DNA of 64,000 nucleotides from Tolypocladium sp. Sup5 PDA-1 (lineage: Eukaryota > Ascomycota > Sordariomycetes > Hypocreales > Ophiocordycipitaceae). A program made the translations under genes and the position numbers. Below the pieces are notes generated by a model. That model searched no databases. It had not been told where the DNA came from and worked only from the letters and a program-made list of their open reading frames with translations. The DNA is taken from assembly GCA_000750105.3 (NCBI GenBank), contig JPHH03000012.1:248001-312000 (forward strand), read 5' to 3'. Shown piece after piece: positions 21,217-30,670 of this stretch; within the stretch, counting starts at the first letter, position 1, and the number at the start of each line of letters is the position of its first letter.

Positions 21217-23460
21217 TTACGCGCTCTTGGTGGGCTTGGGCTTGGGCTTGCACCCCTCTCCGTGCTCGCGCGCCATGCCCAGGCAGCTGGCAATCTTGTA
21301 GAAGATGTCAACGTTGCTGAAGGTGCCGCCAAAGGTGGCCTGGCAGGGCCCCATGGCGTAGATGGGCACGTCGGTGAGGGAGTGGACGCCCTGGGCCTCG
21401 CTGGTGGGCAGCGTGCCGTTGATGACGATGCCCTTGGGCGCGTCCTCGGCGTTGACGTAGTACTCGCTACCCACCTTGACGGCGGGCTCGCGGGGACCGG
21501 CCTTGTGCACCTTGTAGTCCTCGCGGTGGTCGGGCGCGGCGCCGACGCCGCCGGCGATGGCGTACCGCGGCTCCCAGTTGACGGGGAAGTTTGTGCCGGT
21601 GCCGTACTCGACGCCCTTGGCCTTGCTGGTGTACTGAGAGAGACCCGACTTTTCGTAGACGCCGATGGCCTTGCGCTTTTGGCGCTCGTCCTCCTGCTTG
21701 GTGAGGTAGTCGGTGTCGGCGGAGCCCCAGACGCTGCAGACGGATGTTTGTTAGTTTATGTTATGGCCACAAGAGGGAAAACATGGAGAGTGCGGCTTAC
21801 TCGAAGCCGTGGCCGTGGTCGGCGGTGACGATGATGAGCGTCTCCTCAAGGACCTTGAGCTCCTTGAGCTTCTCAATGGTGGCGCGAACAGTGTCGTCGA
21901 GCTCGAGTAGGTCACCCAGAGCACGGTCGTAGTCGAGGGCGTGCATCTGCTTGTCGACAGAGGCAGCCTCGGACATGAGGAAGAAGCCCTTGTCGCCGCC
22001 GCGCTTGTGCAGAATCTCGACGGCCTTGAGGGTCATGTCCTTGAGGCCGGGGAGGTCGAGGGCGGGCTCCTTGCCACCCTTGGGGTCGTTCTTGAAGCCC
22101 TTGAGGTTGTCGGTGTAGACGTTGCGGTCCAGCCAGACGGGGAGGTTGCTCTGGCAGAACATGCCGAGGGCCTTCTGGCTGGGGTCGGCCTTGAGCAGGG
22201 ACGTCTTGTTGAGGCTGATGGTGTAGTTTTTCTTGGCGAACTCGGCATAGTAGTCCCTGCCCAGGTAGGAGCCCTTGCCGGGGACGAACTGCTCGGCGCC
22301 GCCACCGAAGAAGACGTCAGGGCCGTCCTGCTTGGTCCAGCTGTAGTTGGTCATGCCGTTGAGGGCCTGGTCGATGAGCGGGCCGTACTCGGAGCGGCGG
22401 CGGGTGTGGCCGGTCAGGGCGATGGGGGTGGCATCGGCCATGAAGGCCGTGGAGACGGCTCCCCAGGCGCCGCGCTGCAGAAATGTCAGTAGAGTTCCTG
22501 CTTTGGCGAGGGAACAGACGTTTTGAGGCTTACGTGGATACGGCGGAAGATCTCGACAATGGTCTCGACCTTGGGGTCATCAAAGGGGTCGGGGGAGGAG
22601 TCGGCGTGGACACTAGCAATCCATTGTCAGCAAAATGCTGCCCCCCCGTCGGGAGAATATGCTGTCTTTACCCCATGGCGTTGACGGTGCTCTTGTGGCC
22701 CGAGTACAGGGCAGAGGCCGAGTTGGCAGAGTCAGTGATGTAGCTGTCAATCGAGTGCGTCATCTGGTGGCCCAGGACGGGGAACTCGTCCATCTTCATC
22801 AGAGTCTGGTATTTGCCGTTGATGCTCTTGTGCCCGAGGAGACGGGCAGCGGTGATCTGTATACAGTGTGAGTCGAAATGCCCCGGCTGCAACCATTGAC
22901 TGGACGTGTAAGCCTACCATGTTGGTGGTCATGCCATCGCCGATGAAGAAGATGACGTTCTTGGCCTTCCTCTCCTTGGCAAGGGGACGGACGGTCCACT
23001 CGGCAGTGGTCTTCTCGCCGTTGTAGTACTCCAGGACGACGGTGTACTTGCCGGGCTCGTTGAGGGAGAGCTTGCGGTAGGCCTTGGAGGCGACGTTGAC
23101 GACCGAGGGCGTCTTCTTGTCCTCGGCGAAGAGGTCCTCGAACCACTTGAACTGCCACTTCTCCAGGTCGGGCTCCTTGATGTCAAAGGCCTTGGCAAAG
23201 TCCTGGGGCTTGTCGTTGCCCTTTGCGATGGTCACCTTGAACTTCTCGTCGGGCTTGCCGTCGTGGGCTGCCTCGGAGCCGTTGACGGGGGCGTGGACCT
23301 CGACGCGCAGGTCGAAGAGCTGGCCGGGCAGGAAGTCGCTCTGGTCCGGCGGCAGAAGGCAGCCCAGCGTCGGGCAGGTCCCGAGACGCTGGTATGTCTG
23401 GGCCGAGACGGCCGACAGCGACGCGGCCACGAGGGCGGCGACGTTGAGCTTGGCCAGCAT
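21217..23460 (-). CDS. Alkaline phosphatase with signal peptide
   Basis: Exons complement(join(21217..21733,21801..22474,22534..22612,22672..22856,22918..23460)) encode 665 aa. Residues 1 to about 20 (MLAKLNVAALVAASLSAVSA) form a secretion signal. An N-terminal beta-rich extension of about 140 aa precedes the catalytic domain. The domain shows the metal ligand in NVIFFIGDGM, the phosphorylated serine in DSANSASALYSG, the zinc ligands in SEAASVDKQMHALD and TADHGHGFD, and a late GVHSLTDVPIYAMGP block. It hydrolyses phosphate monoesters at alkaline pH outside the cell or in the vacuolar/secretory system. The C-terminus (KPKPKPTKSA) is basic with no membrane segment. CACGTG/CACGTT motifs upstream suggest phosphate-starvation control. 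Confidence 0.94.
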
Positions 23461-23598
23461 CTTTGCGTGTCCTGCGGTGCTATCACGGACTGACGGAGCG
23501 GCGAGGAGGCCAGCTGACTTTGGGGCGGCGCGCGGATAGGGGGGAGGAGAGGGAGACGGGTCGAGCAAAGGGTTCAGCTCACGCGGGCCGCGGCCAGC

Positions 23599-23635
23599 TT
23601 ATTATATGGATGAGCAGCGCAGCAGCACGCACGTG
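23599..23635 (-). promoter_or_regulatory. Alkaline phosphatase promoter: TATA-like element and CACGTG
   Basis: On the minus strand TATAAT lies about 145 bp upstream of the ATG, and CACGTG at 23630-23635 about 170 bp upstream. CACGTG is the core site of Pho4/NUC-1, the bHLH activators of phosphatase genes under phosphate limitation. CACGTT variants lie near 23694 and 23741. Confidence 0.5.
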
Positions 23636-23902
23636 GAGGCGTTGATGGTCGGAAGCAGCCGACTGGACAATGCCCGCGGGACGGACGGCTGCCACGTTGG
23701 GCATGTCAAGCTGCAGAGGCAACGCCGTCGTCGGCCGAACGCACGTTTCCCCATCCATGCCATGCGCCGGCGCGCGACAGCACCCTCCTATCAGGACGAC
23801 CGAATGGACGGGGGCAGCTCCATCGAGCGGAGGATTATGAGAGGGCTTCTGGCGTCGGCGGACGCGATGTCACGGTGAACCCTTCATCGTCAGGAACACG
23901 GG

Positions 23903-23908
23903 CACGTG
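23903..23908. promoter_or_regulatory. Second CACGTG site upstream of the alkaline phosphatase gene
   Basis: GGCACGTGCC places a palindromic CACGTG about 445 bp upstream of the phosphatase start. Together with the site at 23630 it makes a pair, the arrangement seen at several Pho4/NUC-1 targets. Confidence 0.4.
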
Positions 23909-23920
23909 CCGGCGCCACTC

Positions 23921-23953
23921 CTGGAGCTTGCCTGGAGCTTGTCTGGAGCTTGT
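23921..23953. repeat. Short tandem repeat CTGGAGCTTG x3
   Basis: Three near-identical copies of CTGGAGCTTG occur in succession with one- to two-base spacers, in non-coding sequence. Confidence 0.8.
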
Positions 23954-25126
23954 CCTGGTGCACTGTCAGGCAGAGGCGGGAGCAGCATGGGTGGCCCGGG
24001 CCAGGGCTCGTGGCTGCGGCCGGCTGCGCTGCTGGTCCAGGCAACTGGTGATGTCGGTGGTGGTGGAGGAACCAGTGAAGCCACAAGATCTGTGGAGCGT
24101 CACCACCAAGACTTGGGCCAAGACGCCCAGGAACCAACAACGGCACGGCTCCACCGCTCGCAGGCACTAAACGCCCTCTAATCTGCATAAGCTTATGATG
24201 CTTATCCTGGATAGAGAACTTGGCGCCCTGCCACGAGGGGTGGGTGGACTGCGCGGAATGCACGATCGGCTGCCGACCCCGTGGGCAGACACGGGCGCCT
24301 CATTGGCGGCTAGAAGCTCTAAAAGTTGGTGGCATCCATGCGCCGCCAACCTTGCTGCGACTGCAAAAGGGCAGCGATTGATTATCTTGTTCGTCTGTCT
24401 TCCCCATGGAACGGAAATTCGAGAAGGGGCTCGGAGCGGAGAACAGACCGGATGAAAGCGCGTGATTTATTCTGCAGTGGAAACATGAACTGCGGTTGTC
24501 GGTTCCACGGGATGCTTCTCTTGTCTGGTATCCTGGATCATGTCTGAGTGAGAATTAACTTGCTACCCAACTAGCGGCATAGGTCATGACACTGCGCGCT
24601 GCACAGCCCGAGCCAACAGCATCCACGCCAGATTCGGATCATTGACGCAAGTGAGGGGAACCGTGGGGCCTCCCAACCGTCGCGAGCTTCCGAATCGCTC
24701 ACCGAGACGACCCGGCTCGGCCGTCGCCAGCGATTCGATAGTACGAGTTCGCTCGTCTGTTCGTGCTCGACCCAGACAACGGCCGGCTTCGTCCCACATG
24801 CCCGTCGGCGGCCGTGGTCTAGGCTTCGGACCAGATGCCCAGCTTGGCCAGAGCACGGCCGAGACGCCCGGCAGCCAGCCAGGAAATGCATGCACCACGA
24901 GTTCAGCCTTCATGCCGGGCGGCAATGTCGCATCGTTGTATGCCGCTTTCACTTTTACCCCCGTAGTACGAACTACTCGTACAAAGTATATCCCCGTGGT
25001 ATATCCACGGATCCGTGTGATGGGTTGCATTATTCTGCCACGATCGGCAATGTGCAGCTCGCCTCATCCATGTGTATCTCTTCCTCGAAGAACAGCAACT
25101 CATGCTTCCATCCCGCGCTTCGCTAT

Positions 25127-26537
25127 TTAAATGCCATTCTCCACAGGTCGCCCATCCTCGGGAACTTTGCCGTCGAGATCCGCCCAGCCGGGCTTGTTGA
25201 TCCTCTCCTGGCCAGCCTCGCTCTTGAAGTGATACCCCCTCGCCCGTGGTCGTTCGCCCGTCCCTTCCGGCAACTCGGGCTCGTACGCCGCCAGAAACTC
25301 TTCCCTTCCCTCTTCAAACTCCGACAGCCCCTTGCCCAGCGTCCGCCGGATGCTTGCAAAGAACTCGCTCATGACCTGGTGGTTGTGAATCTGGAGCAGG
25401 TTCCAGCCCAGCATCTCCTTGGCGTTGAGCAGATGGTGCAAGTAGGCGCGGTGGTGGTGCGTGCAGGCGTAGCATTGGCAGCCGTCAGAGAGCGGTGCCA
25501 GAGATGCGCTGTGCTCGGGTGACCACATGTCCGCGCCCAATGGCTGAATGCCCACGGCTGTAGATGGCGGGAAGGTAAAGGTGAGGGCCACCCCAGAGTC
25601 GGAGACGCTGTTGACGAAAGGTATCGCGCAAAGATCGACGCCGAGGGATATTTGTCGCAACACCTCGTGCGGCGTCCTCGGCGGGTCCAGGGACAGTTTC
25701 GGGAGAAGCGCCAGCGGGCGGTAGCTGGTGAGTTCCGGCAGGATGCTCACGTTGTAGATCGCCAGTCCAGAGAGCGCATCTGTCACATCCTCGGCGAGGT
25801 GCCTGAGGTAGTCCCATTGGATTGGGAGCTCAACGGGGAGCACCGGGGCAAAGAGGGACACCCCGAGCTCGTCGAGCGGCACTCGGCTGCGGAAGTGTTG
25901 CAGGAACTCGTCCAGCCACTCCTCGGTCCGCTCAACCATCTTGATGAGCTTCTTGGACGCAGGGGTGGTGCTCGTATGTAGCGCATCGGCCAAGGGGATC
26001 GCTACATCTGGCCGGAGGTTCTCAATGGCTGCGGCGTACTGCGGGACCGTCACGCTGGCGAAGCCCGTCGAGGTGAAGAGGGTGGCGGACCTTACTCCGT
26101 TTCCCATTGGCGTGATGACTGGCGGGCAACGTCTGGGGCCCAGTATCGTCGTCCTATCTGAAGGCATGGCCGTGAAGCTGTGTAACCGGGGAAGGCTATC
26201 GCTCAGCGGCGACTTGTATATCGGGGGGTCCTTTTTCTCGACAACTGCGTAATGGTCAGCCAGTGTCGAGTATCGTGGCCACAGTTTACTGACAGTCCTC
26301 GAAAGCCATGTATGCTGCTTCCACTGAGGTGTGCCTGCTCAAGATGTCGGGAGTGATGTGAGGCACGGCTCCTCGAGATGTGACGGCGGTGTAGTTGGGC
26401 GTCTCGATGGCTCGCCGGCGGGCAAGGGCGAGTCGCCCGAGGCGAGCTGTGCAGCCACCAGTCGCAGCTGAGCCCAGGATCTCAAACATCTTCCTGGCCG
26501 GCATGGTGGAGGAGTCTTGTTGCCCGGTCGCGTTCAT
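25127..26537 (-). CDS. Queuine tRNA-ribosyltransferase accessory subunit (QTRT2-like)
   Basis: Exons complement(join(25127..26244,26294..26537)) encode 453 aa. QTRT2 pairs with the catalytic subunit QTRT1 to exchange guanine 34 for queuine in tRNAs with GUN anticodons. The N-terminal part reads MFEILGSAATGGCTARLGRLAL and TPNYTAVTSRGAVPHITPD, with AMGNG-type and TVPQYAAAIENLRPD segments after the intron. The zinc site is intact (CQCYAC, then IHNH about 30 residues later), followed by HLLNAKEMLGWNLLQIHN, all typical of tRNA-guanine transglycosylase folds. Length and divergence from the catalytic subunit favour the accessory type. The donor GTCAGT is weak, but only this splice joins MAFEDF to VEKKDPP in frame. 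Starts at 26588 or 26504 are also possible. Confidence 0.9.
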
Positions 26538-27317
26538 CTTGGCATGTTCCTTGAGAGACTGATGCACCCCTGAGTGACGGATGGTCAAGTCGTGAGGGGG
26601 AATGCCGTAATTGCTCTTTCAGGTATTGGCCATCTAAGATCGCGTGATGGCTCGAATGAGGTCGACGGTGAATACCGCAAGTCTAATCCGTAATGTTGAG
26701 TCTCTTTTCGTGGATGGATGTCAACCTCACAGTCACAGCGCCAAATCTCACTGCTAAAAAGTGTGCCTGAGATGGCGCACAGCGAACGCGGTTGGGCGAT
26801 GGAGACCCGAGGTTCACCCGGCCAGGACCCTTGAAATCCACACCTCATCTGCAGGGGAGAGGAACAGGGATCTCAGACCCCGTCTCCAACCGGCCAGCCT
26901 TGAACTAGCAGCCCTGGCCAATGGCGACGAGGACGCCATCGACGTTGGTGGGCGCAGGCCCGGCAACGTCGGCGGTTGCAGCATCGTTTCGCTGCCACGG
27001 CCAGTTTATGGTTGAAGCCGTCCCTCGACTCATGGCGATGCTGCTCCATCTCTTGCCTGCACCGTGGAGGCAGCCTCACGACAACGACCTGCGACAGCGT
27101 CGACAGACCGACGCCACCGTCCTGCTCCTCCTCTGAGCCGCCTGCTCGAGCCAACAGCATCAGCTCAGCCGCATGACCAGCGCCCAAACGCATCCCAAAT
27201 CCGTCCGCGCAAGCCGCCTGTCTGACCCACATCCGTCCCGGCCCAGCTCGGATCTGCATCGACCCCCTCCGCAGCTCATATCGTATCGCATCCAGGCCTT
27301 CGTGCCCTTAAACCACC
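26538..27317. other. Divergent intergenic region
   Basis: Shared upstream region of the QTRT2-like gene (minus) and the LCCL gene (plus). The 250 bases before 27318 look like a transcribed leader. No gene is recognised within it. Confidence 0.55.
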
Positions 27318-29357
27318 ATGGTCGGCCGTCATGACGATGAGAACCAGCCCCTCATGACCGAACAGGAGCGACGCGAAGCCCACGCGGGCGCCGACCTCGA
27401 CCTCGACGCCGATGCCGCAGGCGACGATGGGGCCCAGCGCAGGCGCGGACCCCAGGCTGACGCCGCGCATCCCGATGCGCCTCTCGACAGCGAAGGCACC
27501 CTCCAGGTCGAGGACGACAGCGGCCCCCCGACGCCGCGCTTCGTGCAGGACGAGAACGCCTGGAAGCGGTGGAAATGGGTGCCGTACCCCGTGCGCCGCA
27601 TCATCATGGCCGTGGGCAAGTGGTCCGAGGGCCCGGCGGATGCGCGCCCGTATCGCATCAAGCCGCTGTTCCCCGTCGTCCAGGAATACCCGCTGTGGCT
27701 CGTCGAGCGCTTCCTGCCCAAGCTCAAGTACCGCGTGTGGCTTCTCTTCTTTTACTTTTCCATCTGGCTCATCACCTTTGTCCTCGTCAAGCGCCAGGGC
27801 ACCGTCGCGACCGAGATTGCGGGATGGGGCCAGCCGCAGACCATCAGCTGCGGCGACTCGTACTGGAGCTCTGGCAATGGCTGTGGCCTGGACGGCAACG
27901 ACTGCCGCCCGTTCTCCGACAGCGGGTTCGCGTTTCGATGCTCGGCCAATTGCGAGAGCTATCACGTCCTAAATCCGAGGGCCGTCGGCGACCAGGAAGT
28001 CATATACCGCCCCCTGGTCGTCGGGGGCCCGTCCAACGATGTGAACCCTGAGCTTGCTACGTATCGCGGCGACTCGTACATCTGCGGTTCGGCCATACAC
28101 GCTGGCGTCATCTCCAACCAAAACGGCGGATGCGGCGTCGTCAAGCTTGTGGGGCGGCAGCAGGATTTCATCAGCTCGCAGAGAAACGGCATCACAAGCG
28201 TTGGCTTCAACTCGTATTTTCCGCTGTCCTTCCAGTTCGTACCAGACATTGGCTGCTCCTCGGAAGATACGAGATGGTCTCTCCTCGCGGTGTCGGTCGT
28301 CTTCACCGCCGTGCTCTCCATCTTTACGGCCTCGCCGGCCCTGTTCTTCTTTCCTACCTTCATTGGCATCTTCTGGACCGTCGGGATGGCGTTGGACTCG
28401 CCTCCGCAAAGGTCCGTTGCCGCGCTCTTCTCCAACATCTTGGGCAAGTTTCTGCCGGCCATGTTCATCGCATGGGTCATGTACGACAAGATGGGCGTCC
28501 GGCGCACGCTCGGGGGCCTGACTGCCCAGATTGAGAAGACGGTACTCTGGCTCGGTGCGTGCTGGGTCGGGGCCATGACCAACTACACGCTAGATTTCAT
28601 TCCCATCCAGCGGCTCAACAAGCACGATCTCGACCAGCAACCCGGCGCCAGGGCTGCGCTGGCAATCATCATCATTGTCCTTGTTGTCGTCGTCGCGACT
28701 CAAATTTGGTTCTTCAGGAAGGAGGCGCGATTCGTCAAGTACATCAAGCTCTATGCCCTCTTCCTTGGGGGCATCGTCATCGCCCTCGTTCTCCCTAGCC
28801 TAAATCTACGCATTCACCATTACATATTGGCGCTGCTCTTGCTCCCTGGCACCAGCTTGCAGATGCGGCCCTCTTTGCTCTACCAAGGCCTCCTCATTGG
28901 GCTGTTCATCAACGGCATCGCCCGGTGGGGCTTCGATCCCGTGCTGCAGACGTCGGGTGCCCTGCAAGGCGATGCGCAAAAGGGGGGCCTCCTCCCAAAC
29001 ATCCACCCGCCGGCCATCAACCTGGGCAGCGGCGCCTCGGGCCTCTCCAACATCACGTTTGGCTGGGACGTGCCCGTCGGCAAGCGCTACGACGGCATCA
29101 GCGTCCTGGTCAACGACGTGGAGCGCTTCCGGTCGTACTTTGGCGATGAGGACGAAAAGTCCAAGTTTGTCTGGTCTAGAAACAGCACGTTAGATTTGCC
29201 CGAGTATTTTAGATTTGCGCTCATGAGCGGCAGCGACAGCGGGGACTACACCAAGGCCGGCATCTGGACTTCGGACGGGGAGTGGATGGAGATGCAGCCG
29301 GGGCCGTCCAGGGTCAAGGTTCGGAGCGTGGACAGAGGGGAGAGGTTACGACGCTGA
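27318..29357 (+). CDS. LCCL-domain polytopic membrane protein
   Basis: A single exon of 679 aa. Residues 1-90 are hydrophilic and acidic. A first membrane segment (YRVWLLFFYFSIWLITFVLV) is followed by an extracytoplasmic region with paired cysteines (TISCGDSYWSSGNGCGLDGNDC) and then the LCCL domain, recognised by YRGDSYICGSAIHAGV and GGCGVVKLVG. Several further hydrophobic segments follow (LLAVSVVFTAVLSIF, ALFFFPTFIGIFWTVGMAL, ALAIIIIVLVVVVATQIWF, LYALFLGGIVIALVLPSL, YILALLLLPGTSLQM, LLIGLFINGIARWG). The C-terminal soluble region is probably beta-rich. Fungal LCCL membrane proteins are widespread but their function is not established. The first ATG in the frame is used. Confidence 0.92.
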   Translation: MVGRHDDENQPLMTEQERREAHAGADLDLDADAAGDDGAQRRRGPQADAAHPDAPLDSEGTLQVEDDSGPPTPRFVQDENAWKRWKWVPYPVRRIIMAVGKWSEGPADARPYRIKPLFPVVQEYPLWLVERFLPKLKYRVWLLFFYFSIWLITFVLVKRQGTVATEIAGWGQPQTISCGDSYWSSGNGCGLDGNDCRPFSDSGFAFRCSANCESYHVLNPRAVGDQEVIYRPLVVGGPSNDVNPELATYRGDSYICGSAIHAGVISNQNGGCGVVKLVGRQQDFISSQRNGITSVGFNSYFPLSFQFVPDIGCSSEDTRWSLLAVSVVFTAVLSIFTASPALFFFPTFIGIFWTVGMALDSPPQRSVAALFSNILGKFLPAMFIAWVMYDKMGVRRTLGGLTAQIEKTVLWLGACWVGAMTNYTLDFIPIQRLNKHDLDQQPGARAALAIIIIVLVVVVATQIWFFRKEARFVKYIKLYALFLGGIVIALVLPSLNLRIHHYILALLLLPGTSLQMRPSLLYQGLLIGLFINGIARWGFDPVLQTSGALQGDAQKGGLLPNIHPPAINLGSGASGLSNITFGWDVPVGKRYDGISVLVNDVERFRSYFGDEDEKSKFVWSRNSTLDLPEYFRFALMSGSDSGDYTKAGIWTSDGEWMEMQPGPSRVKVRSVDRGERLRR

Positions 29358-29787
29358 TGGGTTACGGAGACGTTGTGTTTGGGTCTTCCATAGGCGTATC
29401 CGTACTTCGACATAATTATTCTCTGTGGCTGTATCCTGGGAATCGGAAGCTCCGTGAGGTAGTGAATCTCGGCGCTGGTGGATCGCCGCTCCGAGCCCAC
29501 TTCGGATCGATCAACGGGCATCCAATGAGTCTCCACCTTGCACCTCATCCAGAACTTCATCTTGCGACAAACCTCCACCAAATCAACATCTTGCCGCCCA
29601 CGACTTCCTTCATCTGCGATGCTTAGAACCTCGTCCATTCATTGAACCATTGAAACCTCAAGGCGCTGTACGAGTGATTCGTCAACTCCACCTTGCGACA
29701 CTCCCCTCCACCAACTCTCATCCTCAGGCCAAGGACAAGCTTCACAGCATCAACCGCAACACGCCGGCAAACACAAAGAGCACGACG
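29358..29787. other. Short intergenic region
   Basis: Contains the 3' flank of the LCCL gene and the leader of the thioesterase-like gene. In-frame sequence upstream of 29788 is open but non-conserved in appearance. Confidence 0.55.
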
Positions 29788-30582
29788 ATGCCCCCCCGAA
29801 TACCCACGGAAGCCGACTTCGCACCCCTCGCCGCCACCGTCCCCCACGCCCTGCACTTCCCCAACCCGCGCGAGTCCACCACCGCCATCCTCATCCTCCT
29901 CCACGGCCTGGGCGACAGCGAGGCGCCCTTTGCCCGCTTCGCGCGCAACATCGCCCTGCCGGGGGTCCTCGCCATCGCCGTGCGCGGCACCGCGCCCCTG
30001 CCGCCCTCGCTGCTCCTCGACGACGACGACGATGCCGCGGCGGATGGCAGCGGCACGGCGCACTTCCACTGGGGGGACGACGTGAGCCTTGATCAGCGCA
30101 CGGGGGACGTCGACCCCGATCCTGGGTTTGAGCGCGCGAGGGGCTTGATCATGGAGAAGCTGGTCGGCGAGGTCCTGATCGAGAAGTGCGGATGGGAGTT
30201 GAGCGACATGATCCTCTTCGGCTTTGGGCAGGGCGGCTCGCTGGCCCTGGGCCTCGCCTCCGCGCTGCGCAAGACGCCGGCAGTCGTCGACGTCACAAGC
30301 GGCGACAGCCAAGACCGCCGGCCCAAGGCCTTCAAGGGCGCCGTCTCCATCGGCGGACCGCTGCCCGCGTCCATGGTGCCCACGCGCAGCGCGCGCGACA
30401 AGAGCGACACGAGCGTCCTGGTGTGCCAGCTCGACGAGGACCGCGTCGAGGCCATCAAGAACGAGTTCAAAGACGTGCGGGCCGTGCGCTGGAAGAGGAG
30501 GGATGTGGCGATGCCGCGTGATAAGGAGGAGATGTTTCCGATAATGAAGTTCATCGCGGACAGGTTAAAGAGCGGCTGGTAA
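29788..30582 (+). CDS. Acyl-protein-thioesterase/carboxylesterase-like protein lacking the nucleophile serine
   Basis: A single exon of 264 aa with the alpha/beta-hydrolase layout of the phospholipase/carboxylesterase (APT) family: ILILLHGLGDSEAPFARFARNI with the oxyanion-hole HGLGD, IAVRGTAPLPPS, HFHWGDD, and the nucleophile-elbow strand DMILFGFGQGGSLALGLA, then FKGAVSIGGPLP. In active members the elbow reads GFSQGG; here the codon is GGG, so it is GFGQGG. The expected acid and histidine positions are also poor: VLVCQLDEDRVEAIKNEF replaces the usual HG..D block, and no histidine occurs near the C-terminus. A pseudoenzyme or a diverged activity is inferred. The ATG at 29788 (MPPRIPTEADF) is chosen; an upstream extension looks non-coding. 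Confidence 0.85.
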   Translation: MPPRIPTEADFAPLAATVPHALHFPNPRESTTAILILLHGLGDSEAPFARFARNIALPGVLAIAVRGTAPLPPSLLLDDDDDAAADGSGTAHFHWGDDVSLDQRTGDVDPDPGFERARGLIMEKLVGEVLIEKCGWELSDMILFGFGQGGSLALGLASALRKTPAVVDVTSGDSQDRRPKAFKGAVSIGGPLPASMVPTRSARDKSDTSVLVCQLDEDRVEAIKNEFKDVRAVRWKRRDVAMPRDKEEMFPIMKFIADRLKSGW

Positions 30583-30670
30583 GCCAAGACGGCATTGGAA
30601 AGCTACAGCTACAAAGGGGGCGTCATTGGTACAGCAAGGGTATCATTCGTGATTCATCGCTACCTAATCA

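Larger units (their letters stand above)
23461..25126. other. Intergenic region upstream of alkaline phosphatase
   Basis: Apart from the promoter motifs, the region holds a short tandem repeat at 23921-23953 (three copies of CTGGAGCTTG with small spacers). No open frame in 23.6-25.1 kb has recognisable content. The far end is the 3' flank of the QTRT2-like gene. Confidence 0.55.

Noticed and set aside
27276..27965. 229-codon minus-strand frame
   Set aside because: It is the antisense of the LCCL gene's first exon, which has clear membrane and LCCL features on the plus strand.
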